From contig NZ_JACIJG010000006.1 of assembly GCF_014199265.1 (NCBI RefSeq), positions 124,001 through 188,000 of the forward strand: DNA of 64,000 nt. The letters run 5' to 3'. The DNA comes from Brucella daejeonensis (GTDB lineage: Bacteria; Pseudomonadota; Alphaproteobacteria; Rhizobiales; Rhizobiaceae). Below the pieces are notes generated by a model. It searched no databases, was not told the origin of the DNA, and worked only from the letters and a program-made list of their open reading frames with translations. This document shows, piece by piece, positions 27,171-36,444 of the stretch (its first letter is position 1; the number at the start of each line of letters is the position of its first letter). Made by a program: the position numbers and the translations under genes.

Positions 27171-28010
27171 ATGTGCGAGAAGTTTAGTGTGGAGACATTG
27201 CAGGTTCATGGGAAAGCCCATGGGCAGGCAGGCGACTGCACCTGCACCGCCCGCATCTATCGCGGCGCCAGATTGCTCTGCCCGCCCCCGGTGGTGCTCC
27301 ACCTTCACGGCGGTGCTTTCTCGGTCAATTGCCTTGGTGAATGCGAGCGCGTCGCCGAAACACTTGCGGAGGCAGGTGCGGTGGTCGTCTCGCCGGAATA
27401 TTCGTCGGCCTGTCTCAACCCGTTTCCGGCGGCGCTTGAGGTAGCCTATTCCATTCTGACTTCCATGCGCGCGCGTTGCCCGGAGTTTGCGCACAAGAAG
27501 TCGATGCTGTTCGTCGCCGGTGAGGAGGCGGGCGGCAATATCGCAGCCGGTCTGTCGCTTATGGCGCGAGATCAGAATCTGACGGATCTCAAGGGTCAGA
27601 TATTGCTTTCGCCCATGCTCGACCCCTGCCTCGCCACGGCGTCTTTCCGCAAATACTGCCCGGAAAGCGCCGTCCAGACGATGGCGGATGGCTGGCAGCA
27701 TTATCTGGGTCAGTGCGGCGGGTTCACCCACCCCTACGCCGCGCCCGCCCTTTGTTCGCGTCTGGGTGGTCTGGTGCCGACCTTGCTCGTCACCAGCGCC
27801 CAATGTCCGATGCGCGACGAAACGCAGGCCTATGCCGGGCGTCTGCGCGAAGCGGGCGTGAAGGTCCAGTCCCATGTCCTGCCCGGAAAAGCGGGCTGGA
27901 TACCAGAAAACAAGGTGGCGGGCAGCGACTGGTCGCCACAGGAACAGACACTCATCGACCTGTTTTCCGATTTCTTCCGGCAGGCAGGAGCAAAGCCAAT
28001 CGCAGCATGA
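27171..28010 (+). CDS. Alpha/beta-hydrolase-fold protein of the HSL/esterase family lacking the catalytic triad
   Basis: This 279-residue protein clearly follows the hormone-sensitive-lipase family layout: HLHGGAF oxyanion motif near 44-50, NPFPAALEVAY, LLSPMLD, and the RDETQAYAGRLREAG region. The nucleophile motif normally GDSAGG is GEEAGG, so the serine is replaced by glutamate. The acid position reads CPMRDE in place of DPLRDE, and the usual GMxHGF histidine segment reads GKAGWI. It is probably not an esterase. The ATG at 27171 with an upstream AAGG is preferred over one at 27120. It lies between the LysR gene and the efflux genes. Confidence 0.78.
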   Translation: MCEKFSVETLQVHGKAHGQAGDCTCTARIYRGARLLCPPPVVLHLHGGAFSVNCLGECERVAETLAEAGAVVVSPEYSSACLNPFPAALEVAYSILTSMRARCPEFAHKKSMLFVAGEEAGGNIAAGLSLMARDQNLTDLKGQILLSPMLDPCLATASFRKYCPESAVQTMADGWQHYLGQCGGFTHPYAAPALCSRLGGLVPTLLVTSAQCPMRDETQAYAGRLREAGVKVQSHVLPGKAGWIPENKVAGSDWSPQEQTLIDLFSDFFRQAGAKPIAA

Positions 28011-28117
28011 CATCAGCTCGAAAGTCCTCCCAAGCTTTGATCTGATGCTCGAATTGAAAGCATAATCTTACCGATCTTCGTTCTGCTCCGGTCGGATTAC
28101 GCTCCAGGAGATACAAC

Positions 28118-29308
28118 ATGACATCGATCACTGCCCGCCGGGCCCTGTGGGGCGCCGGCCTGAGTATCCTATTGTCTGCGGCAGGCGGCGGCGCAATTCT
28201 TTTCGGCGCTCCCCTTCTCAAGGCCGATGCGGCCACCGATATTTCCGCACCGCCCCCCGCCGTTCCCGTCTCGGTCGCCACGGCGCAATCGCGCCGCATC
28301 GCCACCTGGGAAGAATTTTCCGGCCGTCTGGAAGCCATCGAGCGTGTCGAGGTTCGCCCCCGCGTCGGCGGTGCCATCCTGAAGGCCCATTTCCGCGAAG
28401 GCGCACTGGTGAAGAAGGGCGACCTGCTCGTCACCATCGACCCGGAACCCTATGCGGCCACGGTCGAAAAGGCCAAAGCGCAGGTTTCGGCAGAAGAGGC
28501 CCGCGTCGCACTGGCGAAGGCCGAACTGGAACGCGGACGCCAGCTCGTGACCACCCGCACCATCGCCCAGAGCGGCCTCGACCAGCGGTCGAGCGCCTAT
28601 GACGAAGCGCAGGCGAGCCTGCGTTCGGCAAAGGCGGCGCTGCACTCGGCCGAACTCGATCTCCGATATACGGAAGTGCGCGCGCCGATTTCGGGCCGCG
28701 TCGGGCGGCTGGAAGTGACGGCGGGCAATCTCGTCGCCGCAAGCTCCGCCTCCCCCGTCCTGACGACGCTCGTCTCGGTCGATCCGATCTATGCGAGCTT
28801 CAGCGCCAATGAGGAAGTCGTCACGAAGACGCTCGCCAAACTTGCCGCCTCACCGGGCGGGAATTCCATCGAGCGCATTCCGGTGCAGATCGGCACCGCT
28901 TCCGATGAGGGCACGCCGATTTCCGGCCATATCCAGCTTATCAACAATGAGGTGGATGCCACGACCGGCACGATCCGCGTTCGTGCCGCAATCGACAACC
29001 CGGACGGCAGGCTCATTCCGGGCCAGTTCGTCCGCATCCGTTTCGGAGAGCCGGAGCCGGATGAAAAGCTGGTGGTGAGCGACCGCGCGATTGCGTCCGA
29101 TCAGGACAAGAAATTCGTCTTCGTGGTCGGCGCGGACAACAAGGTGGAATACCGGCAGGTGGTGCTGGGCCGCAATTATGACGGGATGCGTATCGTCGAA
29201 AGCGGGCTGAAGCCCGGCGAAAACATCGTCGTCAACGGGTTGCAGCGCATTCGTCCGGGCGTGGTCGTCGCACCGCAGCCGGTTGCTGAAACACTTGCCA
29301 AAAGCTGA
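28118..29308 (+). CDS. RND efflux periplasmic adaptor (MexE/BepF type)
   Basis: The protein has 396 residues: an N-terminal membrane anchor or signal segment (about 1-40), a lipoyl/barrel-sandwich part (VEVRPRVGGAI near 77), a long coiled-coil hairpin (about 115-175), and beta-barrel and membrane-proximal domains. It bridges the inner-membrane pump encoded next and an outer-membrane channel such as BepC/TolC, which is not in the window. An AGGAGA site precedes the ATG. A 221-bp gap rich in hairpins separates it from the pump gene. Confidence 0.9.
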   Translation: MTSITARRALWGAGLSILLSAAGGGAILFGAPLLKADAATDISAPPPAVPVSVATAQSRRIATWEEFSGRLEAIERVEVRPRVGGAILKAHFREGALVKKGDLLVTIDPEPYAATVEKAKAQVSAEEARVALAKAELERGRQLVTTRTIAQSGLDQRSSAYDEAQASLRSAKAALHSAELDLRYTEVRAPISGRVGRLEVTAGNLVAASSASPVLTTLVSVDPIYASFSANEEVVTKTLAKLAASPGGNSIERIPVQIGTASDEGTPISGHIQLINNEVDATTGTIRVRAAIDNPDGRLIPGQFVRIRFGEPEPDEKLVVSDRAIASDQDKKFVFVVGADNKVEYRQVVLGRNYDGMRIVESGLKPGENIVVNGLQRIRPGVVVAPQPVAETLAKS

Positions 29309-29360
29309 TTGAAACGGCGCGCCTGAAGCGCGCATAAACGCAAATTCTCGGCCTAATCAA

Positions 29361-29386
29361 CCCGCGAAATCTTCCGATTTCGCGGG
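29361..29386. repeat. Hairpin between RND adaptor and pump genes
   Basis: A perfect 11-bp stem (29361-29371 with 29376-29386) has a 4-nt loop, and a run of five T residues follows 9-14 nt further on. It could attenuate read-through into the pump gene or mark an RNA-processing site. Confidence 0.6.
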
Positions 29387-29422
29387 CCGGGAGAGTTTTT
29401 GCCTTCCCGCCACGGCATCGGC

Positions 29423-29515
29423 CCAAAAATCGATTTCGATTTTTGGAAAGCACGATGCCCAGGCCCAAACAATTAGAGCGTCCTTTGTGCGTCCGAACGG
29501 ACGCACGGCGCTCTA
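29423..29515. repeat. Composite intergenic palindromic repeat
   Basis: Two palindromes adjoin. The first is a 10-bp stem at 29423-29432 with 29437-29446. The second is a 9-bp stem at 29487-29495 with 29498-29506, framed by AGAGCG and CGCTCT. The second palindrome recurs at 33807-33836 with 4 differences in 30 positions, so it is a dispersed intergenic repeat. It lies just before the pump ribosome site. Confidence 0.75.
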
Positions 29516-29529
29516 TGGGGGATACTGAT

Positions 29530-32500
29530 ATGAACTTTTCACGCTTTTTCGTTGACCGGCCGGTCTTCGCGGGCGTTCTGTCGGTCCTGATCTTCGTTGC
29601 CGGTCTGATCGGCATGACAGGTCTGCCGATCTCGGAATACCCGGAAGTCGTGCCGCCGCAGATCGTGGTGCGCGCGCAATATCCGGGCGCCAATCCGGCC
29701 GTCATTTCAGAAACTGTCGCCACGCCGCTTGAAGAACAGATCAACGGCGTCGAGGGAATGCTCTATATGCAGAGCCAGGCGACCGCCGACGGCGTCATGA
29801 CGCTGACCGTGACTTTCGCGCTCGGCACCGATCCCGATCAGGCCCAGCAGCTGGTGCAGAACCGCATTTCGCAGGCCGAACCGCGCCTGCCGGAAGAAGT
29901 GCGCACGCTCGGTGTCACCACCGCCAAAAGCTCGCCCGACCTGACGCTCGTGGTTCACCTCATCTCGCCCGACGGGCGGTATGACGTGAACTACCTGCGC
30001 AACTATGCCGTCCTTAATGTCAAGGACAGGATCGCCCGTATTCCCGGCGTCGGACAGGTGCAGATTTTCGGCGGCGGCGATTATTCGATGCGCGTGTGGA
30101 TCGATCCGCAAAAGGCCGCCGAACGCGGCCTTTCGGCGGGCGACATCGCCAATGCCATCCGCCAGCAGAACGTGCAGGCCGCAGCCGGCGTGATCGGCGC
30201 ATCGCCCTCCGTCGCGGGCCTCGACCTTCAGCTTTCGGTCAATGCGCAGGGTCGTCTCAAGACGCCGGAAGACTTTGCCGATATCGTCGTCAAGTCGGGC
30301 AGCGAAGGCGAAATCACCCGGCTGGGTGATGTCGCGCGCGTCGAAATGGGTGCGGCCGATTATTCGCTGCGGTCGCTGCTCGACAACAAGTCGGCCGTCG
30401 GCATGGGCGTGTTTCAGGCTCCCGGCTCCAATGCGCTCGAAATTTCCGAAAACGTCCATGCGGCCATGGCCGACCTGAAAAGGACCATGCCGGAAGGCGT
30501 GGATTTCGATATCGTCTATGACACGACCCAATTCGTGAAGGCTTCGATCGAGTCGGTCGTCCATACCCTGCTCGAAGCCATCGTTCTGGTGGTGATCGTG
30601 GTCATCCTGTTCCTCCAGACATGGCGCGCTTCCGTCATTCCGCTGGTCGCGGTCCCCGTCTCCATCGTCGGCACATTCGCGGTCATGTATGTGTTCGGCT
30701 TCTCCATCAACGCGCTCAGCCTCTTCGGCCTTGTGCTCGCCATCGGCATCGTGGTCGATGACGCCATCGTGGTGGTGGAAAATGTCGAGCGCAACATCGA
30801 ACAGGGCCTGTCGCCGGTCCAGGCGACCTATCGCGCCATGCAGGAAGTGTCCGGGCCGATCATCGCCATCGCGCTGGTTCTGGTTGCGGTCTTCGTGCCG
30901 CTTGCCTTCATCACCGGGCTGACCGGCCAGTTCTACCGCCAGTTCGCGCTGACGATCGCGATCTCGACGGTGATTTCGGCCTTCAACTCGCTGACGCTTT
31001 CGCCCGCGCTTGCAGCGCTGCTGCTGCGCGGCCACGATGCGCCGAAGGATCGTCTCACCCGCATCATGGACCGGATGTTCGGCTGGTTCTTCCGTGGCTT
31101 CAACCGCTTTTTCGGCGCCAGCTCCAACGCCTATGGGCGCGGCGTCGGTGGAATCCTTTCCCGTAAGTCGCTGGTGATGGGCCTTTATGTCGTGTTGCTC
31201 GGCGTTACCTTCGTCCTGTTCCGCGCCGTGCCCGGCGGCTTCGTTCCAGCGCAGGACAAGCAATATCTGATCGGCTTTGCGCAATTGCCCGATGCGGCGA
31301 CGCTCGACCGTTCGGAAGACGTGATCCGCCGCATGAGCGACATCGCGCTCAAGCATCCGGGCGTGGCCAATGCCATCGCTTTCCCCGGCCTGTCGATCAA
31401 CGGTTTCACCAACTCGTCGAACTCCGGCATCGTCTTCGTGACGCTGAAGCCGTTCGAGGAGCGTAAAACCCCGGAACTGTCGGCCAATGCCATCACCATG
31501 GAGCTCAACCAGCAGTTCGGCGCCATTCAGGATGCCTTCATTGCCATGTTCCCGCCGCCGCCCGTCCAGGGCCTCGGCACGACCGGCGGCTTCAAGCTCC
31601 AGCTTGAGGATCGCAACGGGCTTGGCTTCCGCGCGCTCGACGATGCGACCAAGGCGTTTCTCGCCAAGGCCTATCAGACGCCGGAACTGGCCGGGCTCTA
31701 TTCGAGCTACCAGATCAACGTGCCGCAGCTTTACGCCGATCTCGACCGCGTGAAGGCGCGCCAACTCGGCGTGGCCGTGACCGATGTGTTCGAGACGCTG
31801 CAAATCTATCTGGGGTCGCTCTATGTCAACGACTTCAATGCCTTTGGACGCACCTACAGCGTGCGCATTCAGGCCGATGCGAATTACCGCAGCCATGCCG
31901 AGGATATCGGCAAACTGAAGGTGCGTTCGCAATCGGGCGAGATGATCCCGCTGTCGGCGCTTCTGAAAGTGGAGCAGACCGTGGGTGCGGAACGCGCCAT
32001 CCGTTATAACGGCTTCCTTTCCGCCGACATCAACGGCAATCCCGCGCCCGGCTTCTCTTCCGGTCAGGCACAGGCGGCAATCGAACGCATCGCCGAGGAA
32101 ACGCTTCCACCCGGCATCGCCTATGAATGGACCGACCTCACCTATCAGCAGATCCTTGCAGGCAATTCAGGCGTCCTCGTCTTCCCGCTTGCCCTGCTTC
32201 TGGTGTTCCTCGTGCTGGCCGCGCAATATGAAAGCCTGGCCCTGCCCATATCGATCATCCTGATCGTGCCGATGGGCATCATGGCGGCGCTCACCGGCGT
32301 CTGGCTCACCGGCGGCGACAACAATGTCTTCACCCAGATCGGGCTTATCGTTCTGGTGGGACTGTCGGCGAAAAACGCGATCCTGATCGTGGAATTCGCC
32401 CGCGAGCTGGAACTGGCCGGCCGCAGCGTCGTGCAGGCCGCGATCGAGGCAAGCCGGCTGCGCCTGCGCCCGATCCTGATGACCTCCATGGCCTTCATCA

Positions 32501-32715
32501 TGGGCGTCGTGCCTCTGGTCACATCGACCGGCGCCGGTGCAGAAATGCGCTCGGCCATGGGCATCGCGGTCTTTGCGGGCATGATCGGCGTGACCGCCTT
32601 CGGCATCTTCATGACGCCGGTGTTCTATGTGCTGATCCGCAAGCTTTCGGGCGAGCGTCCGTTGAAACATGCGGGCGCGAAGATCGAAGCGCCGCATATG
32701 ACTCCCGGTGAGTGA
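29530..32715 (+). CDS. RND multidrug efflux permease (MexF/BepG type)
   Basis: The protein has 1061 residues of the HAE1 RND family, with 12 predicted membrane helices and two large periplasmic loops. The proton-relay segment IGIVVDDAIVVVENVER near 400-416 carries the paired aspartates. It most resembles MexF and Brucella BepG. The ATG at 29530 follows GGGGGATA; a longer frame upstream runs through the palindromic repeat and is not used. The specific drug range cannot be read from sequence. Confidence 0.93.
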   Translation: MNFSRFFVDRPVFAGVLSVLIFVAGLIGMTGLPISEYPEVVPPQIVVRAQYPGANPAVISETVATPLEEQINGVEGMLYMQSQATADGVMTLTVTFALGTDPDQAQQLVQNRISQAEPRLPEEVRTLGVTTAKSSPDLTLVVHLISPDGRYDVNYLRNYAVLNVKDRIARIPGVGQVQIFGGGDYSMRVWIDPQKAAERGLSAGDIANAIRQQNVQAAAGVIGASPSVAGLDLQLSVNAQGRLKTPEDFADIVVKSGSEGEITRLGDVARVEMGAADYSLRSLLDNKSAVGMGVFQAPGSNALEISENVHAAMADLKRTMPEGVDFDIVYDTTQFVKASIESVVHTLLEAIVLVVIVVILFLQTWRASVIPLVAVPVSIVGTFAVMYVFGFSINALSLFGLVLAIGIVVDDAIVVVENVERNIEQGLSPVQATYRAMQEVSGPIIAIALVLVAVFVPLAFITGLTGQFYRQFALTIAISTVISAFNSLTLSPALAALLLRGHDAPKDRLTRIMDRMFGWFFRGFNRFFGASSNAYGRGVGGILSRKSLVMGLYVVLLGVTFVLFRAVPGGFVPAQDKQYLIGFAQLPDAATLDRSEDVIRRMSDIALKHPGVANAIAFPGLSINGFTNSSNSGIVFVTLKPFEERKTPELSANAITMELNQQFGAIQDAFIAMFPPPPVQGLGTTGGFKLQLEDRNGLGFRALDDATKAFLAKAYQTPELAGLYSSYQINVPQLYADLDRVKARQLGVAVTDVFETLQIYLGSLYVNDFNAFGRTYSVRIQADANYRSHAEDIGKLKVRSQSGEMIPLSALLKVEQTVGAERAIRYNGFLSADINGNPAPGFSSGQAQAAIERIAEETLPPGIAYEWTDLTYQQILAGNSGVLVFPLALLLVFLVLAAQYESLALPISIILIVPMGIMAALTGVWLTGGDNNVFTQIGLIVLVGLSAKNAILIVEFARELELAGRSVVQAAIEASRLRLRPILMTSMAFIMGVVPLVTSTGAGAEMRSAMGIAVFAGMIGVTAFGIFMTPVFYVLIRKLSGERPLKHAGAKIEAPHMTPGE

Positions 32716-32733
32716 ATAGCTGGCGTCTTTATC

Positions 32734-32762
32734 AAGGGGCCGGAGCAATCCGGCCCTTTTTC
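32734..32762 (+). terminator. Terminator after the RND pump gene
   Basis: A GGGCCGG stem (32737-32743 with 32750-32756) with a 6-nt loop is followed by six T residues. It closes the efflux unit. Confidence 0.88.
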
Positions 32763-32849
32763 ATGCAAATTATGAACTTGTCTGCCTTCGTCGCGATATC
32801 GCCCGAATCTCTTTTTTAAGAGGGGTTTGCTCGACGCTGAAGGAGAAGA

Positions 32850-33230
32850 TTGTTGCAGAAGTCCGGTTTGCTTGCCCTCGCCCTCATTGTCACGGCCTTG
32901 ACGGCGTGTTCCGAAACGACGCCCGGCCCCTCGGCAAGCGCCGCGCCCGCAAAACCGCCTGTCGATCCGACGCCGATCACCGGCACCTGGTGCAGTTCCG
33001 ATGGCCAGCGTTTTTCCATTTCCGGCGAACGTTTCGACAGTAGCGACAGCCAGTGTTCGGTCACGCGGATGAACAATTACGAAGGCACGTTCACCGTCGC
33101 CCTGTCCTGCACCGCCAACGGCCAGCAGTCGAACCAGAACATCACGATTTCGCCCGTCGGCCAGACGCTGCACATCTCATTCCTGTCGCAAGGCGGCAAG
33201 CGCGCCGTGGTCAGCCGCTGCGGGTCGTGA
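32850..33230 (+). CDS. Small secreted lipoprotein (Inh/Omp19-like length)
   Basis: The protein has 126 residues from TTG at 32850; a second TTG at 32853 is equally possible, behind an AAGGAGA site. A lipobox (LTAC near 17-20) predicts lipid attachment. A proline/alanine linker follows, then a beta-rich domain with three cysteines (WCSS, QCSV, LSCT) and a fourth at the end (RCGS). The size and layout resemble AprI/Inh and Omp19-type lipoproteins of Brucella, but no firm family call is possible. Confidence 0.75.
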   Translation: MLQKSGLLALALIVTALTACSETTPGPSASAAPAKPPVDPTPITGTWCSSDGQRFSISGERFDSSDSQCSVTRMNNYEGTFTVALSCTANGQQSNQNITISPVGQTLHISFLSQGGKRAVVSRCGS

Positions 33231-33493
33231 ACCGCCGCAACGAATTAAGGCAAAGCCGCGATCTGCCGCGATTTTTGGGAACGAGGCCCGTTTCCGGCGA
33301 AAAACGGCACGTTCAGCTATGATAAATTATGGCTAATTCGTGTTAATCTTGTGATTGACGCGGCAAAATTATGGCAAAAATGAGAGGGAATGGCTTTTCC
33401 GACTTCCAGCGAAACGATGTGATGCGACTGTAACAGAAGGCTCTGCTAAACTTTCCGTTGCAATGCCATATCCCCAACCGAAGGAAGACAGAC

Positions 33494-33646
33494 ATGAAAG
33501 TCGTATTCGTGACTACCGCTGTCCTCGCTCTGTCGGCGACAGCCGCGATGGCAGACTGCACCTATCATAGTGCTCAATCTTCCACGAAGATCGAGAAACC
33601 GCAAACGACTGCCAGCATCCAGACGACGGCGCCGGACCAGAAATAG
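33494..33646 (+). CDS. 50-residue secreted small protein
   Basis: A short gene has a good ribosome site (GAAGGAAG) and a signal peptide of about 20 residues (ending AMA-DC). A 30-residue, Thr/Ser/Lys/Gln-rich tail with one cysteine follows. A strong hairpin terminator follows at 33670, supporting it as a real transcription unit. No function is recognised. Confidence 0.7.
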   Translation: MKVVFVTTAVLALSATAAMADCTYHSAQSSTKIEKPQTTASIQTTAPDQK

Positions 33647-33669
33647 CCAGCGCCAAAAGCCCCCCGATT

Positions 33670-33710
33670 TGTGACGGCCGCTGCCCCCGGCGGTTCGTCA
33701 CATATTTTTT
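33670..33710 (+). terminator. Terminator after the small secreted protein gene
   Basis: The outer stem is TGTGACG at 33670-33676 with CGTCACA at 33696-33702. It encloses an inner GC-rich hairpin and is followed by TATTTTTT. Confidence 0.85.
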
Positions 33711-33806
33711 GCCCGGTCGATGCCTGCGCGGCGCGCAAAAAAAAGCGCCCTTCCGAAGAAGGACGCGAAACGAGTTGCCGGATTGCTCGGCTACAGCATC
33801 ATACTC

Positions 33807-33836
33807 TGTGCGTCCATAAGGGCGCACGGCGCTCTA
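33807..33836. repeat. Dispersed palindromic repeat, second copy
   Basis: This copy begins TGTGCGTCC and ends GGCGCTCTA, matching 29486-29515 at 26 of 30 positions. Most differences fall in the loop, and the stem is kept. Confidence 0.75.
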
Positions 33837-34001
33837 ATCGAGAAACCGGATCTGCAGGTTTATCGGCTTGGCAACAGCCTGCCATTCCTGTCAGCACTTC
33901 CTGAGCGGTAGCGGGTGTGGATGCGGCTCGGTTGTTCTTCTCTCGAAACCTTGTTTCGAGCGCAACCGTCGCCGCACTCCTCCCCTACCTGTATCAAATT
34001 A

Positions 34002-34097
34002 GCTGCTTATCGACCTCGACCTCGACCTCCCCGCGGTCGATAAGCAGCCTCCCGCCCGATATGATCGTCAGCCTTCCTAAGCCCAATAAGGCTGACG
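34002..34097. repeat. Two tandem hairpins with a short direct repeat
   Basis: The first hairpin is a perfect 14-bp stem (34002-34015 with 34035-34048) whose loop begins with tandem TCGACC units. The second is a 10-bp stem (34066-34075 with 34088-34097). They could be a mobile palindromic repeat or an RNA element. Confidence 0.6.
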
Positions 34098-34438
34098 CTT
34101 ATTTAGTGAACGTTCGATCAAGGAAAGACAATTCCCCCGTTCAGGGGGATAGAATAGAAATAAACAAATGTTCGCCAAAACTGTAATAGTTTACAGCATA
34201 CCGTATAGATCAGATGATATGACCCATTCTGCTTGGCCTTTATTGTTTCAAAAGGGCGCCTTTTCATCACTTTTTGCACATCGACGCGGCATAATTCCAT
34301 TTGCGGTTTGGAATGATTCAAGAATCGTGAGAAGAAGCCTTGGCGAATAATGGCTTTGAATCCGTTTGATGGTTTTCAGGATGAGCCTCAGCCCCTAAAC
34401 TGATACGCATTGCAATGATCGTTTCTGGAGAACCCCTT

Positions 34439-34987
34439 GTGTCACGCGCAAAATGGTCACGCGCAAACTGGATGATCGCTTTCCGGCGTCTTCTCGCGCC
34501 CGTGACCCTGATCGCGCTATTGGTCCTCACCCAGACACTGGCCTCGACCGTCCCGTCACATGCGGAACCGGCCACGACATTGACCGTCATCGGACCGAAC
34601 GGCAACAGGCGCGTGCTGACCAGGGACGATTTTGCCAGACTGCCGCAGAGCAGGCTCCAGACCAGCACCGCCTGGACGGAAGGACCGCAGAGTTTCGACG
34701 GCGTTCTGCTGCGCGATGTGCTCGCAACCGTCGGCATCGACGGCAGGCACATCGGCGACCGGCAGATTACCGTCTCCGCGCTCAACGACTACAGCGTCGA
34801 GATACCCTTGCTCGATGCATTTAAGTACGATGTGCTCCTGGCTCACAGGATGAACGGCAAAGTACTGAACCGGCGCGACAAGGGGCCTTACTGGATCGTC
34901 TATCCGCGCGACCAGCATGAGGAACTGGACGATTTGCGTTATGCCCACCGCTGGGCGTGGCAACTCAAGCAGATCGAAGTCAAATGA
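34439..34987 (+). CDS. Small SUOX-fold (molybdopterin-binding-like) periplasmic protein, COG3915 type
   Basis: The protein has 182 residues from GTG at 34439, which has GGAG 8 nt upstream; ATG at 34415 has no such site. An N-terminal membrane or signal segment covers about 18-43. The rest matches the short oxidoreductase molybdopterin-binding domain (SFDGVLLRDVLATVG, NDYSVEIPL, KGPYWIVYP). No cysteine is present, so the molybdenum ligand of true sulfite oxidases is missing. The stop overlaps the kinase start, suggesting it may be a periplasmic sensor partner rather than an enzyme. Confidence 0.78.
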   Translation: MSRAKWSRANWMIAFRRLLAPVTLIALLVLTQTLASTVPSHAEPATTLTVIGPNGNRRVLTRDDFARLPQSRLQTSTAWTEGPQSFDGVLLRDVLATVGIDGRHIGDRQITVSALNDYSVEIPLLDAFKYDVLLAHRMNGKVLNRRDKGPYWIVYPRDQHEELDDLRYAHRWAWQLKQIEVK

Positions 34988-36444
34988 AGCTGAAGCGCGG
35001 CTATATACTGTCCGGTCTGGTCATGGCGGGTTTTGCGGCCCTGCTCGCCTATGCCTTCGCGCAACTTCTGGAAATCCAGAAATCGCTCGCCACCTTCGTC
35101 GGAGAAAACATGGTCTGGGCCATTTCCCAGACCGAGCGTGACGCCGGCAGGCTGGGGGAAACCGCGCTGACATTCCAGAGCGGCAATGGCAGCACATCCG
35201 AGCTGCAATTGCGCCTCGATGTGCTCTACAGCCGCTTTTCCCTGCTGGCCGACGCGCCGCAGAGAAAATATTTCGCCGCCATTCCGGGCGGCGGCGAAAC
35301 GATCCGGCGCAATGCCGACCGCCTGCCGGCAATCGAGAAAATGATCGACGCCGCGCCCGACAGGTTCGACCCTGTGGCGATCTATGAAGCGCTCGTGACC
35401 ATGCGCGAGGAACTGTCCAAGCTCGCCAGCGAAGCGGTGATACTGGAGCGGGATCGCAGCGGCACCCAGCGCGACCAGCAATTGCAAACGATCTATCTCA
35501 TCATGTTCGCCGTGCTCGGCATCATGGCGACCGGGGCGATCCTGTCCTGGCAGGTCTTCTCCAACATGCGCAAGGCCGAGCGCGCCAACCGGGAACTTCA
35601 GGAATACAAGGAACAACTGGAACATACCGTCGCCGACCGCACCGCCGCCCTGCGCGAGGCGCTGGAAAACGAGCGCAAATCGAAGGAGCTTTACAAGAGC
35701 TTCATCACCACCGTTTCGCACCAGTTCCGCACGCCCGTCTCGATCATCGACATCATCGCCCAGCGTTTCATCCGCCGCGCCGATGAATTCACGCCCGAAA
35801 TCATCATAGACAAGGCCAAGCGGATGCGCAGCGCCAGCCGCCGCCTGATCCTGCTCCTGGAAAGCACCGCCAATGCGGAACGGCTCGACGAAAACGGCTT
35901 CCAGATCAATCGCCAGCCGGTCAATTTCGCGGAACTGGTCGCCAATACCTGCATTTACCATCGGGAACTGCACCCGGAGCAGGAACTGATAACGAATATT
36001 CAGGAAAGCAGTGAATTTTGCTATTGCGACGGCATTCTGATAGAGCAGATTCTTGTCAATCTGCTCAATAATGCCGCAAAATACTCTTCTGCCGACAAGC
36101 CCGTCGAAGTAACAACGCAGGAGGACGAGAACGAATTCAGATGTATGGTGCGCGATTACGGCATCGGCATCCCGGCGGCCGATGCGGACCGTATCTTCAC
36201 CCGCTTCTTCCGCGCCGGGAATACATCCCATATGGCCGGCACAGGTCTCGGTCTCAGCCTGTCATATGCGCTTGCCGAACTTCATGGCGGCTCTTTGACC
36301 TTCACTTCGACCGAAGGTGAAGGTAGTTTGTTCACCCTGTCCCTACCAAAGGTGGCCCGGAATGCGACTGCCTGCCCTCCCCCAGACGCCGACCGTTCTC
36401 TGCATCGAGGACGAGGCCCACATATTGGAAGAACTGATCGATGA
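34984..36444 (+). CDS. Membrane sensor histidine kinase
   Basis: The protein has 486 residues. Membrane helices lie near 7-28 and 174-195 around a helical periplasmic domain. A coiled-coil linker, an H-box with phospho-accepting His246 (SHQFRTP), and ATPase motifs follow (N-box LVNLLNNAAKY, RDYGIGIP, GTGLGLSLS). The start is fixed by the ATGA overlap with the SUOX-fold gene. Its last 83 bp overlap the response regulator gene in another frame, so the extreme C-terminus is unusual. The signal is unknown; the upstream protein may help detect it. Confidence 0.9.
   Translation: MKLKRGYILSGLVMAGFAALLAYAFAQLLEIQKSLATFVGENMVWAISQTERDAGRLGETALTFQSGNGSTSELQLRLDVLYSRFSLLADAPQRKYFAAIPGGGETIRRNADRLPAIEKMIDAAPDRFDPVAIYEALVTMREELSKLASEAVILERDRSGTQRDQQLQTIYLIMFAVLGIMATGAILSWQVFSNMRKAERANRELQEYKEQLEHTVADRTAALREALENERKSKELYKSFITTVSHQFRTPVSIIDIIAQRFIRRADEFTPEIIIDKAKRMRSASRRLILLLESTANAERLDENGFQINRQPVNFAELVANTCIYHRELHPEQELITNIQESSEFCYCDGILIEQILVNLLNNAAKYSSADKPVEVTTQEDENEFRCMVRDYGIGIPAADADRIFTRFFRAGNTSHMAGTGLGLSLSYALAELHGGSLTFTSTEGEGSLFTLSLPKVARNATACPPPDADRSLHRGRGPHIGRTDR

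Larger units (their letters stand above)
33711..34438. other. Repeat-rich gene-free region
   Basis: About 730 bp lack a convincing gene. The region holds a second copy of the palindromic repeat (33807-33836). It also holds two neighbouring hairpins, at 34002-34048 and 34066-34097, followed by AT-rich sequence. Short open frames across it run through these repeats and lack ribosome sites. Confidence 0.6.

Noticed and set aside
29707-31932. 741-codon - strand open frame
   Set aside because: It is antisense to the RND pump gene, whose family assignment is unequivocal.
33720-34186. Open frames of 63 and 89 codons in the repeat-rich gap
   Set aside because: They cross palindromic repeats, have no ribosome site and show no protein-like pattern.
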